In this document: one piece after another, positions 1-9,296 of the stretch
Layout of the letters: the number at the start of each line of letters is the position of its first letter
Numbering within the stretch: position 1 is the first letter of the stretch
Source of the DNA: Cochliopodium minus
Taxonomy: Eukaryota; Discosea; Himatismenida; Cochliopodiidae
Direction: 5' to 3'
Length of the DNA stretch: 21,704 nt
Assembly (NCBI GenBank): GCA_024220525.1
Contig: JAMYWO010000018.1
Coordinates: 246,622 to 268,325, forward strand
Translations under genes and position numbers: made by a program
Notes under the pieces: model-generated
What the model saw: only the letters and a program-made list of their open reading frames with translations
What the model was told of the DNA's origin: nothing
Databases searched by the model: none

Positions 1-1
1 T

Positions 2-330
2 GATGATATGCACCACATGGATACCAATCTGAATCTGCAAGGGGAAATAGGTATTGTTGAATCTAAATTTGACAAAACAAGGAGATCAAAACAGATGGAA
101 TCTCAGGAACTGGAAATGTGAACAAAGTAAACATGATTGATTGTAATCTTTTTTGAGAAGGACATGACTTGTATACTTTCAAACGGGATGCGGTCGACAG
201 CAAGTATCTCCAAAGAATTGATTCGATTCTCTACTCAAATTTCTTCAAGAATAATTCAAAAAAATTCCAAGTCTTGGACCTGACTTCTCTACAGACCACA
301 AAGCAATAAAACAAGTATTCTATTCCGCTT
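2..330 (+). pseudogene. Coding-like decayed sequence, possible DNA transposase remnant
   Basis: This stretch has a more coding-like composition than the AT-only spacers nearby, but no frame stays open for long. The frame from base 2 reads about 41 codons to a TGA at 119-121 and contains IGIVESKFDKTRRSK. That loosely recalls the first-aspartate block of IS1595/ISXO2-like (Merlin) transposases, usually seen as IVEIDESKFGKRK, but with the catalytic Ile-Asp pair missing. A second protein-like segment, FKRDAVDSKYLQRIDSILYS, lies in another frame at about 180-240. No terminal inverted repeats or target duplications were found, and the left side is cut by the window. It could instead be exons of a gene whose introns I could not place. 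The transposase reading is only a resemblance. Confidence 0.2.
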
Positions 331-338
331 AACTCAGA

Positions 339-727
339 GTGGACAAGGAGAAAACCAAAGAGAAGAGAACCTTCCAAATTCCTGAAAAATACTTCAATGA
401 TTCTATTTTCATTTCCTATCTAAATGAAAGACTCAAAAAATCAAAGAAGAAACATGGATCCTATCAAGACAAATTGCATTACATGATTGATGAAGCAATC
501 GAAACAGCAAAAGAAAATAAAAGAGAAATAAAGTCAAAACTGCAAAAAAAATGAGGAAATTTGGAAGAAAGTTGAAAAGGGGAAAAAACAAAAAGAAGAT
601 CTCCCAATCTTCACAAAGTAATGATACAACTGAAACATTAGAAAATAAGGTTGACAATTTAGAAGAAGAAATGCCAGAACTGTCAAAACAAATTGATGAC
701 GTTTTCTGGAAAGATATTGAAGAATAA
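339..727 (+). pseudogene. Lys-rich hypothetical reading frames, probably one broken by a frameshift
   Basis: Two frames abut. The first is open from a GTG at 339 to a TGA at 552-554 and encodes a basic, helical-looking product with a YLNERLKKSKKKHG segment. The second starts with ATG at 551 and ends at 725-727. It encodes MRKFGRKLKRG, a Ser-rich link, and an acidic coiled-coil-like tail with LENKVDNLEEEMPELSKQ. The stop and start overlap as ATGA next to a run of eight A residues (544-551), where a single-base slip would join the frames. So this may be one gene 3' end with a homopolymer frameshift, or a sequencing or assembly error. An AG at 337-338 could be a 3' splice site, which would make the GTG an exon edge and not a start. 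No family was recognised. The end faces the LIG4 3' end, as expected for a plus-strand gene tail. Confidence 0.3.
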
Positions 728-944
728 CTCTTTTTAGAAAGTTTATTGAATAATTACTCAAAGAATCAAACAAAGAATGTCTTGAAAAACAATTTGTTAA
801 TCCAGAAAAGTTGTGAAAAGAAGTTAACGAAAAAAAAAACAACTGTTAAAAAGTGGATCAAACCTTAAAATTATGCGACAAAAATGAACAATTTCAACAA
901 ATTTTATTACGTATTCAAATTCACTAGGGTAGTTAATATCATTT
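728..944. other. Intergenic spacer, convergent
   Basis: AT-rich spacer of 217 bp between the end of the broken plus-strand frames and the LIG4 stop. I see no open frame, RNA gene or repeat. No AATAAA follows the LIG4 stop closely. Confidence 0.5.
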
Positions 945-3900
945 TTAATTGAAATTAATTTCTTCATATTTTCTTTTATTATTTTTGTTATCCTCTTTTA
1001 TTCTCCTTTTTTCAATCTCATTTAAAATCCATTGCTTGTCAATAAATTTGAATTTGCAAATATTCAATCTTTTTTGAAAATGAGAAATTCTTTCTTTTTT
1101 ACTTTTTTCATCAACTACCAAATGAGTGACGTTATCCAAAATACTATTGACAATGCAACCTCCGTACAATGAAATTATGTTCTCAAGTAGGCAATGTAGT
1201 GAATTCTTTCTATTGATAATAACCAAAAGTTATTTTTAGAATAAAATGTTAAAATTTAAAAAATTTACTGCAAATAAATTGGATCAAAATAAAAAGAAAA
1301 CCCTCGAAATAAAGAAAGAGATGGGAGTTGATCTAAAAAATATTTATTTTCTATTTTCTTGATCTGTGTATCAGTGAGATATAAAAGATTTGTGTTGGGG
1401 GGATGTAATAGAGAAAAGAAATGGCAATTATTTTGATTGAAATTTTGGGAACAGTCGTCTGAACATACATTTATATCATTGCATAACTCATCTCTATTTA
1501 TTTCATTCATTTTAATGTTGCTAATCTCTCTTTTATTGTTGATATTACTGTTACTATTGTTGATACTTTCATTTTTATTTAAAGAGGGAGAGACAGAAGA
1601 GAAGGGAGGAGAAAGAGGGAGGGAGGGGGAGGGGAGAGATTGAAGAGAAGGGAGAGAGATGGAACGAAAAAGAGGGGGGAGGAGAGTAGGGGAGATGTCA
1701 TGATAAAAAGAATCACCAAAAACATCAAAGTGTTTTAAAAGAAATTTGGTTGTTTGAGGAGAAGAATAAAGGAGATAACGAGGAAGAAAAGGTAATATTT
1801 TCTTTTTTTTAATACAGTCAAAAATATATTGAGGACACAAAATATCCATTTCACTGCTCCCCTTTATTTTATTTTTCACTTTTACTGTTTTTTTATAAGC
1901 TATCAAACAAAACACTTCTTTTGTTGGAGTTTCCACTACTTTCCCTTTAAAGTCATATAAATATTATTTTTTGATAAAAATAAAAAATAAAAATTTAATA
2001 AAAATAAAATATATTTACCTCCATATTCCAAGATAAGATCTTTTAGAGAAGAGTTAGGTGAATTGAGTATACAAAATTGTTTTTCTTTAAATAGGTTCGC
2101 TTTCACTTTCTCATTATTATTTACACTATTTATATAAGAGTTGGTTGTATTATTCACATTATTCATATGACAGATATTTTCAACAGGTTTTGTATTCTCC
2201 ATTATAAATTTATTAACATCACTGAAATTTACATGACTAACAATGTTGTTATTGCCAACACTTTTCTCGTTCTCGTTAACTTTATTATCAACATTAATAA
2301 TTTTATTATTTTTATTAATTTTATTGTTACTAATATTATCATTATTAATAATTTTATTATCATTATGAATAATTTTATCATTATTAATAATTTTATTATT
2401 TTTATTAATTTTATTGTCACTAATAGTATCATTATTATTGTTATTATTATTTTTACTATTATTGCTATTATTAACAATATTATTATTATTATTGCAATGA
2501 AGAGGAAGAGGAAGAGGAAGAGGAGGGGGAAGAGAGAAATTGGAAGCAACAGAGGAACTAGCAAAAATTCTTCCTTCATACAACTGGTACATTCTTTTCA
2601 ATTCTTTCACACTTGTTGCTTCCTTCCATCCTATTTTAAATTAAAATAAAAGAAATTTTATTTTGATAAAAAAAAATCAAATAAATTTAAAATAAATATT
2701 TATTATTTATTTAAATTAAATAAAAGAATTTATTCGTAAAAAAATTAATTTTTAAAGAATTTTTAAGAATTTTTATATTAATAAAAGAGTTACCCTTGTC
2801 ATATCTTATTTTCACAAAACGAGGAAACCTTAGACCCAACCCAGATTTCTAAAATTATTAAAATGATTAAAATTATTAAAATTAAAAAATTATTAAATCC
2901 ATTAAAATTATCAAAATTATCAAAATTATTAAAATTATTAAAATTATTAAAATTATTAAAATTATTAAAATATTAAAATTATTAAAATTATTAAAATTAT
3001 AAAAATTATTAAATCCATTAAAATTATCAAAAATAAAAGAAAATTTTGAAAGTTTAAAAAAAGAAAAAAGGACATATTTGTCAGTAAGAGTGAGTTGAGA
3101 AACTTTGACTTGAATGACAATGGAAAGTTCTGGGGGAATGAAAAAATCAGGTTTGGGAATGAGAGGACCAATTTCAATACATTTGGGTGGATTTTTCATT
3201 TCAAATTTTCTCCATTTCTTTTCCAACATTATTTGAATCTCTGACAGCTCTTCATCTGTGTACCCTTTATAATTTAAATTTAAATTTAATTTTAATTTTA
3301 ATTTTAATTTTAATTTTAATTTTAATTTTAATTTTAATTTAATTTTAATTTTAATTTTAATTTTAATTTTAATTTAATTTTTTTTGAAGTTACCAGTTCC
3401 AACAGTACTTAAACTAGTAAATAAATTTTGCCCATTTTCTCTAGGTTCTGCTCCTTCTTCTAAAGTACCTTTTTTACGAAAATAATAAAAATAAAAATAA
3501 AAAAACAAAATGGATAGTTTTTTTTTATAAAAAAAATAAGACGAACCTATTAAAAAATGAGTTATTGTTCCACCTCTCTTCATTCTTTCCGTACAAGCAG
3601 AATAATAACCACCTAATTTATAATAGAATTAAAAATAAAAATATGAATAATAATAAAATAAAATAGACAATAAATAAATATAATTAAAAATAAAAATATG
3701 AATAATAATAAATATAATTAAAAAGACAATAAATAAATATAATTAAAAATAAATGTAAATAGTTAAAATTTAAATATACCCAAAATAATGAGATCCAAAT
3801 CATCAACGAGAGAGTCATAGTGATCAGGTTTAATTTTGATCCAATTGAGAGAACGATCACCAGGGATGTACAAAGAATTTAAATTTTTCAAAATAACTCC

Positions 3901-6325
3901 TTCTTCTTTACTTCTCACTGCCTCATCTATATTCCTTACCAATTCCCCTGTTGTTTCTACTTTCTTCTGCTCTATCACCTATTTCCCAAATTATAAGAAT
4001 AAAATAAAAAAATTTAAAAAAAACAAAAAATGACAAATGAAAAATAAAAAATATAAAAAATTTAAAATAAAAATTTAAAATAAAATTTAAAATAAAAATT
4101 TAAAATAAAAAATTAAATAAAAATTTAAAATAAAAATTTAAAATAAAAATTTAAAATAAAAATTTAAAATAAAAATTTAAAATAAAAATTTAAAATATGA
4201 AAGTATTTTTTTATTTAAAGTATGGTTTACTTGAAAGAGATTTTGTTGAGAAAGAATATTCTGAGTTAATAGAAGAAAACGTTGGTGCAAAGGAAGATGC
4301 ATCAAAGATTTTCCATTAATAAACAAAACATCAAAAATGAAATAACATAATTGTTTCTTTTTCAATGAATTTTCATCAAAACTGCTGTTGTTCGTTTCAA
4401 ATTTATACCTGCTTCCATACCTGTTTTCATACCTGTTTTTATATTTGCTTCCATACTTCTCTTTACTTCTATTCTCATCGCAATCACCTTCATTATTATC
4501 ATTTCTAAGAATATCATTATTATCATTAACATCATTATCATTAATATCATTATCATCATTAATATCATCATTATCATCATTAATATCATTAATATTATCA
4601 TTATCATCATAAATATCATTAATATCATCGTAAATATTTTTATTTTTATTATTATTATTTTTAATAGAAAAAGAAGAGTTGTGGGTCTGAGAAGAGACTT
4701 GAAAGAGAAGATGAGAGTGATAAGAAGCAACTGCTTTTAAATTTCCAAATTCACAAAATTTGTTAGTTTCGTTATCGTACACCAACAACTCTCCATCAAC
4801 TATTATCTCTTCTGCTAGAATCCTTTTAAATAAAATTTAATTTATTGATTTTATTAATTTAATTTATTAATTTAATTTATTTAAATTTAATTTATTGATT
4901 TTATTTCAATTTTATTTTAATTTTATTTTAATTTTAATTTAATTTTAATTTTATTTGATTTAATTAATTTAATTAATTATAAAAAATAACCTATGAAGAT
5001 GAAGGGACAAGATGGAGCCATAAATAGGAGTGACATCGTTTCCATTCCTAGAAAAAACTTTTAAGAGATTATTCTTTTTGTGAAGTTGTATTCTTTCTCC
5101 ATCATATTTTATTTCCACCACATATTCCTCCTTATTACTTTCTGAAAATAACTTTGCTATATTTTCTGGTTCTAATTAAAATAAATCAAAACATTATTTT
5201 AATTATTAAATTATTTAAAAAAATAATTAAAATTATGATTAAATAATTAAATAATTAAATAATAATTAAAATAATAATTAAATCATTCAATAATAATTAA
5301 AATAATAATTAATAATAAGAAAGATTTTTGTCTTTAATTCATATTTTTGTCTTTAATTCATATTTTTAAAAAAGAATAGGTTGTTTTACTTTCTCTTTCT
5401 GCCAACATAGGCTTGATACAATTGAAGATTTCAATTTGAAAATTTCCGAGCATTCTGAAAGAAGGATCTTTTAAAGTATGGCATACTCTTTTCAAATCAA
5501 AGCAGAGATTGAACATTTGATTAGCATCAACATGGAAATAATCAAAGATTCTTTTTTCAGTTAAACCAATGTTCACTTCCTTCAATAAAATTCTCACAAA
5601 CCATTTTTGTTCCAATCCTCCACAATTCTGTATTATTTTTGTAAAGAGAATCTTTTGTTGATTCTTATCTTTCCTTTTTTGAAAGAGATTATCAAACACA
5701 TCGTTTACTTCTCCTATTGTTAGAATTCCTTCTTTCAAATTCCTATTTTTGATCACTTTTTCTATCATTGCTCCAAAATCTCCAGGGTTCCTTTGATAAG
5801 TAATATTATTCAAACAATTGTTGTAAAAAATACAAATAGTTTACTTATTATTGTTATCTGGCCTCTTCCAATAATTTAATTTCAATCCATCTTCACTATT
5901 TGGCGATATATTCAAAATCTAATAAATATCAAAATAAAATGAGAGAAGACATTTTCTATTTTTTTTTTTTTTACTTTCAAATAAATCTTTGATAAACCAT
6001 ATTGTTTCATCCCAAATCTTCCTCTCTCTTTATCAATTAGGGGCAAAATCAATCTCATCAATCCATAAAATTCATCTGATTTCCTAAAAAGATTAATCAT
6101 TATAAAAAAATAAAAAAAAAAATTTTTAAAAAATTTATTGGAGAAAAATGTATACCAACAACCAAAAAACTTGTGAATAAATTCAATCTTTTTTGAAACA
6201 CAATTCAAACCAGTTATATTCATTAATTTCTCCAATAATTTTGCGACCAATAGAAAAGGAACTTTAAAGTCATGATTCATTTCTATTTCATTGGGTAATT
6301 TTCTTTGAACAATTATATTTTTCAT
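945..6325 (-). CDS. LIG4: DNA ligase IV (ATP-dependent, non-homologous end joining)
   Basis: Seals double-strand breaks in non-homologous end joining with XRCC4 in the nucleus. Exons in gene order: 6325-6156, 6083-5975, 5918-5845, 5790-5390, 5171-4991, 4822-4231, 3978-3780, 3612-3547, 3468-3394, 3264-3074, 2848-2794, 2630-2019, 1944-1269, 1209-945; 1221 codons and stop, against 911 in human. The N-terminal DNA-binding domain (1-250) has MRLILPLIDKERGRFGMKQY. Adenylation motif I is KYDGER, with the lysine at residue 273, the same number as human. Motif III is FDVLFING (D477), motif IV EEGVILK (534-540) and motif V WIKIKP (555-560). The OB-fold ends near RFPRFVKIRYDK. BRCT1 spans roughly 885-985. 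The XRCC4-binding segment, ENKYFLDQLPSLSLF then FDPIYL, lies at about 1106-1133. BRCT2 follows to the end. The extra length is mainly an Asn/Asp insert (about 360-469), an Asn-rich linker before BRCT1 and a Ser/Pro/Asn stretch after it. The start is inferred from the first in-frame ATG; a further upstream exon cannot be excluded. Confidence 0.95.
1936..2520 (-). repeat. Asn-rich low-complexity linker in LIG4 before BRCT1
   Basis: Within LIG4 exons 12 and 13 the coding strand carries AAT/AAC-rich degenerate repeats. They encode alternating Asn, Lys and Ile blocks such as NKINKNNKIINNDK, repeated with changes, between the OB-fold and the first BRCT domain. A Pro/Leu patch (about 2500-2535) precedes it. 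This lies outside the catalytic core, where length variation is usually tolerated. The plus strand shows open frames here only because ATT/TTA-rich repeats lack stops. Confidence 0.8.
2851..3028. repeat. AAAATTATT nonamer array in a LIG4 intron
   Basis: Imperfect tandem copies of the 9-base unit AAAATTATT fill most of LIG4 intron 10 (2849-3073). The array begins only a few bases from the 3' splice site at 2849-2850. On the coding strand it reads as a T-rich AATAATTTT tract, so it also supplies the pyrimidine-rich run upstream of the acceptor. Confidence 0.85.
3271..3385. repeat. AATTTT hexamer array in a LIG4 intron
   Basis: Near-perfect tandem AATTTT units occupy nearly all of LIG4 intron 9 (3265-3393). 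The unit differs from those in the neighbouring LIG4 introns. Confidence 0.9.
3628..3757. repeat. 59-bp tandem duplication in a LIG4 intron
   Basis: LIG4 intron 7 (3613-3779) contains a segment beginning GACAATAAATAAATATAATT at 3666 and again at 3725, giving a period of 59 bases. The flanking AATTAAAAATAAAAATATG block is also repeated. The two copies are nearly identical, so the duplication is probably recent. Confidence 0.75.
4041..4196. repeat. AAAAATTTAAAAT 13-bp array in a LIG4 intron
   Basis: About ten copies of a 13-base AT-only unit, AAAAATTTAAAAT, lie in LIG4 intron 6 (3979-4230). The copies become more uniform toward 4196. Confidence 0.85.
4388..4660 (-). repeat. In-frame Asn/Asp and Tyr-Lys-Asn-Arg repeats in the LIG4 adenylation domain
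   Basis: LIG4 exon 6 carries two adjacent coding microsatellites. ATCATT-type repeats at about 4501-4660 encode an acidic Asn/Asp/Ile run at roughly residues 374-420. A 12-base repeat at about 4400-4460 encodes four tetrapeptides: YGSK, YKNR, YENR and YGSR. Both sit between the VDGELLVYD block and catalytic motif III, at a loop where human LIG4 has only about a dozen residues. The plus strand and the other minus frame are open here only because of the repeat. Confidence 0.85.
4826..4985. repeat. TTTAATTTATT-type AT array in a LIG4 intron
   Basis: LIG4 intron 5 (4823-4990) consists almost entirely of degenerate TTTAATTTATT and AATTTTATTTT units with no G or C over long runs. Nothing else is visible in it. 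Confidence 0.7.
5324..5361. repeat. Perfect 19-bp tandem duplication in a LIG4 intron
   Basis: The unit ATTTTTGTCTTTAATTCAT occurs twice head to tail (5324-5342 and 5343-5361) in LIG4 intron 4 (5172-5389), about 30 bases after the donor. The rest of this intron is degenerate AATAATTAA repeats. Confidence 0.9.
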
Positions 6326-6446
6326 TTTTTTTTTTTTTAACCTTTGAAATATAAATTTATTTATTTTTTCAAAAAAAAGAGGGATATTTATAATAAATTG
6401 GGAAACTCAAGAAAAAAAGATTAAATTGAAATAAATTTTTAATAAA
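6326..6446. other. Spacer between CCT8 and LIG4 (tandem genes)
   Basis: The 121 bp between the CCT8 stop and the LIG4 start hold only poly-T/poly-A tracts, including a T12 run just upstream of the LIG4 ATG. It must contain both the CCT8 3' end and the LIG4 promoter. No recognisable element was seen. Confidence 0.5.
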
Positions 6447-8568
6447 TTAATTTTGGCTTTCTCTTTGAGCCTCTTTCAAATTTTTCTTGGAACCTTGTGG
6501 GTTTGGACCACCAGAGGTTTTGGACATGATCAACTGATCAATGGATAAAATGGTAATGACAGCGTCAGTGGAAAGACGCAAAGCCCAGTGTTTGTTACGC
6601 AAAGAATCAAAAATACCAGCTTTTAAAGTGTCGATTACATCACCAGTCTCGATATCAACACCTGCAGAAACCAAACCGTTTTGATGTTGAGCATAGATAT
6701 TACTGATGAGTTCTAAACTGCTGCTGGTACCAGAATTATCAGCAAGAGTTCTGGGAATCACCTCTAATGCTTCTGCATATTTACGAATTGCGTATTGGTC
6801 AAGTCCTGGACAACTTTCCGCAAAAGAATGAATTGCTTTTGCCAACTCTATTTCTGTTGCTCCTGCTCCTGGTACCAATCTATCGTCCTTTGTCATTTGC
6901 TTAAAATTGTTAATTCCATCATCGATTGTTCTCTCTATTTTTTTAAAAAAAGATTTAATATTTAATTGTTGAATTGAAAATTATTAATTAAATTTTAAAA
7001 ATAAGAGAAATAAAAATTTATTTAATTTTATTACCTATATCATCTAAGAGATTTTTGGTGCTTCCTCTAACAATCAAAGTAGAAACTTGAGATTCTTCAG
7101 TGAGTTGCTTGAAAACAGTAACGATGGTTGAACCAATCTCTTCTTGTGAAATCGAATCACAAAGACCCAACTCTTCTGCTGTTGGTTTTCCCAATCTAAC
7201 AAGTGGTGTAGCATTTGTAGCTTTGCACAATCTTCTCAATTGGAATTTGGATTGAACCTTAGATTTTAAATATTAATAATTAATTTTGTTTTGTTGGGAT
7301 AAAGGTTGAATGAAAGAATAAAAGTATAAAATTATTAATTTGTTGGGTAATTAATTGAATTTTTTTTTTTTTACTTTGATGACCATCATTTTGTATTTCT
7401 CAAGGAAATGTAAAGCCATATCATCAATGTTTCCTCCTGATACGACTACATTAGCACCACTATCAGCGATTTCTTTGATTGCTTTCTCAAGATAATCTTC
7501 TTCAGATTTGGAATAATTCTCCAATTCGTTGGCAGTGTTGAGAAGAACAGTACCCTTTGTTTCTGGCTTTGGTGTATCAAGTCCCATAACAAACACAGCC
7601 ACTTTAGCTTTCTCTAATCTTTTGATTGTACCTGCTACTGCTCTTGGAATTACGAATCCTTTTACTAATTCTGTATCAAAAACTCCTCCCCCTTTTTTCA
7701 AAAAGATGATTAAATAAAAATTGTTGGGATGATTAATTAATGTAATGGTGAACAATCATTAATTCTTTATTAATCTTTTTTTATTTGAATTATACAAAAA
7801 AAGGATTAATTATATTCTTACCTGGAATTTTTACTACTCTGATCAAATCAGTATTGAATTCTCTTGGATCTTTTGGTAAAATTTGAATACAAGCTTTTGC
7901 GATCAAAGGAGCAAGCAAATCTTCATAACCATATTGCTTTGATGCCAAACTTGATCTAATAGATTCTATCACCAATTTTTCATCTCTCAAATTATCGCAT
8001 CTTTTAATTGTCAATTCTTTTTATGGAATACGCAAAAATTAATATTATACACCAAAAATTAGTCTAAAAAAAATATTTTACTTTCCAGATATTCAAGAGC
8101 AAATTTTCCTGCTTTATTATATCCTGCAATGATATCAGATGCATGCAAACCAGATCTAATGAGGGATTCTGCTTGTTGAAGGAGTTCCCCACCAAAAACA
8201 ATTACAAAATTAGTACCATCACCAACTTCTTGTTCTTGCATTTGAGATGCCATGACCAAAATTTTTGCTGCAGGATGCATCACTTCAAGTTCTTTAATAA
8301 TTGTGGCAGCATCATTTGTAACAAATAATTTCTCAATGTGATTAATAATCATCTTCTTTTTTCCTTTGAAGAAAATAATAAGAACAATATAAAAATAAAA
8401 CTTTGTGGGTAATTATTTAATACCATTTGGACCGAGAGATGTCTTGGTTATATTGGATAATTTTTTACATGCTTCGATATTTTTAACAACAGCTTCTTCA
8501 AGACCTGTCAAATGCTTGGTACCATCTTTTAATAAATCCAAGAGTTGGGAAGACTTAAAATAGCTCAT
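6447..8568 (-). CDS. CCT8: T-complex protein 1 subunit theta (CCT8)
   Basis: One of eight subunits of the cytosolic TRiC/CCT chaperonin, which folds actin, tubulin and other proteins using ATP. Exons: 8568-8424, 8363-8082, 8016-7822, 7691-7375, 7257-7035, 6934-6447; 549 codons and stop, matching the human length of 548. The theta identity rests on close matches along the whole chain: HLTGLEEAVVKNIEACKKL near the start, INHIEKLFVTNDAAT, MQEQEVGDGTNF, MALHFLEKYKMMV and CPGLDQYAIRKYAEA. ATP-site motifs are NDAAT (65-69) and GDGT (96-99). The usual GGGATE of theta reads GAGATE (410-415), a variant also present in CCT zeta, so activity need not be lost. The start is the first in-frame ATG and aligns with the family N-terminus. 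The gene is divergent from the coilin-like gene, 125 bp away. Confidence 0.97.
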
Positions 8569-8693
8569 TTATATTTGTGTATTAGAGTATCAATTTTTTT
8601 TATTAAACTTATTTTCTTTGTTGCCAACAAATATAATAAAAAAAAAATTCTTTCATATAATTGCCAAGAATATTGCATTTTACGAAGAAAACA
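8569..8693. promoter_or_regulatory. Shared divergent promoter region of CCT8 and the coilin-like gene
   Basis: Only 125 bp separate the two start codons, so both promoters and 5' leaders must lie here. It is AT-rich with T8 and A9 runs. A 15-bp inverted repeat, TTTGTTG-C-CAACAAA, sits at 8627-8641, almost exactly midway (midpoint about 8631). It is more GC-containing than its surroundings and is the only structured candidate site. Transcription starts cannot be assigned from sequence alone. Confidence 0.5.
8627..8641. promoter_or_regulatory. Inverted repeat, candidate factor-binding site
   Basis: Perfect 7-base arms TTTGTTG and CAACAAA around a single C, centred between the divergent CCT8 and coilin-like start codons. 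A dimeric DNA-binding protein could read it. That function is inferred from symmetry and position only. Confidence 0.35.
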
Positions 8694-9239
8694 ATGAAGA
8701 GGATAAAGCTTGAATTCACAAAACCTACATACATAAATCATAAATATGATAAAATATGGTTTTTGATATCAGATAATTTCCTCACAATTGAAGATTTAAT
8801 CAGAAACATTAAAAATAAGTTCTATAAGAATAAAAAATGTGAGATAACCTTAATAATGGAAGAGCATTATCTGTTGGAAGAGGATTCTATAAATTTGATC
8901 AGAGATAATGATTCAATAAAGTAACTTTTTAATCTCCATTTCAATCTTTAAACTTTCTTCTGCAGAGTGAAAATGAAACGAATTAAATCAAAGAAAAGAT
9001 CCAAAGAGAAATGTGAAAAATCTTTAGAAATTAAAGAAGATAATCAATCAAAACAAGAAGAAACAAAGAATGAAATCAAAGAAAATCCAAAATTAAAAGA
9101 AAAGAAGAAAAGAAAATTAATAAATTTATCCAACATTGATGAAATGTCAGTTGCATTGATGAATAAGAAGAATTTGGCAAATATTTATACCACAAATCAA
9201 AAAAATAGGATGTTTTTCACATTAACCAATACAAACTGA
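8694..9239 (+). CDS. Minimal coilin-like protein (N-terminal coilin domain only)
   Basis: Exons 8694-8920 and 8966-9239 (45-base intron ending CTGCAG) encode 166 aa. The first 80 residues follow the coilin N-terminal ubiquitin-like domain: MKRIKLEFTKP at the very start, then IWFLISDNFLTIEDLIRNIK, a hydrophobic ITLIMEEHYLLEE strand, and INLIRDNDSIKVK, comparable to the LVRDNDCLRVKLE-type block of animal and plant coilins. In those proteins the domain drives self-association in Cajal bodies. The second half is very rich in Lys and Glu (KSKKRSKEK, KLKEKKKRK; probable nuclear localisation signals) and ends in a less charged tail. No C-terminal Tudor-like domain is present, so the protein is far shorter than human coilin (576 aa). 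I chose the ATG at 8694 because it matches the family start. An AATAAA lies at 9266-9271, shortly after the stop. The assignment rests on one short domain and is probable, not certain. Confidence 0.7.
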
Positions 9240-9296
9240 AAATATATTGATCTTTAAAATATCGGAATAAACTTTTTTACAATAATAATTTTTTAT
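9240..9296. terminator. Short convergent 3' region between the coilin-like gene and INTS6
   Basis: 57 bp between two facing stop codons. A plus-strand AATAAA at 9266-9271 could serve the coilin-like transcript. On the minus strand an AATAAA overlaps the INTS6 stop, which reads TGAATAAA. With so little room the two mRNAs probably overlap at their 3' ends. Confidence 0.5.

Noticed and set aside
2167-2649. Plus-strand frame of 160 codons rich in Ile and Asn
   Set aside because: Antisense of the Asn-rich LIG4 linker. The minus-strand frame joins to LIG4 domains on both sides.
3073-3074. Read-through of the LIG4 frame past LTLTDKY into the AAAATTATT array
   Set aside because: The frame stays open by chance as Phe/Asn/Ile repeats. 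Splicing with a GTCCTT donor to the acceptor at 2849 restores the conserved KSGLGLRFPRF block.
3271-3385. Telomere-like or centromeric AATTTT array
   Set aside because: It lies wholly within a LIG4 intron bounded by good splice sites and is short. The same unit in another intron shows it is an intron repeat.
6856-6873. GAGATE in place of GGGATE in CCT8 as evidence of a dead subunit
   Set aside because: Gly to Ala at this place occurs in CCT zeta, and the other ATP-site motifs (NDAAT, GDGT) are intact.
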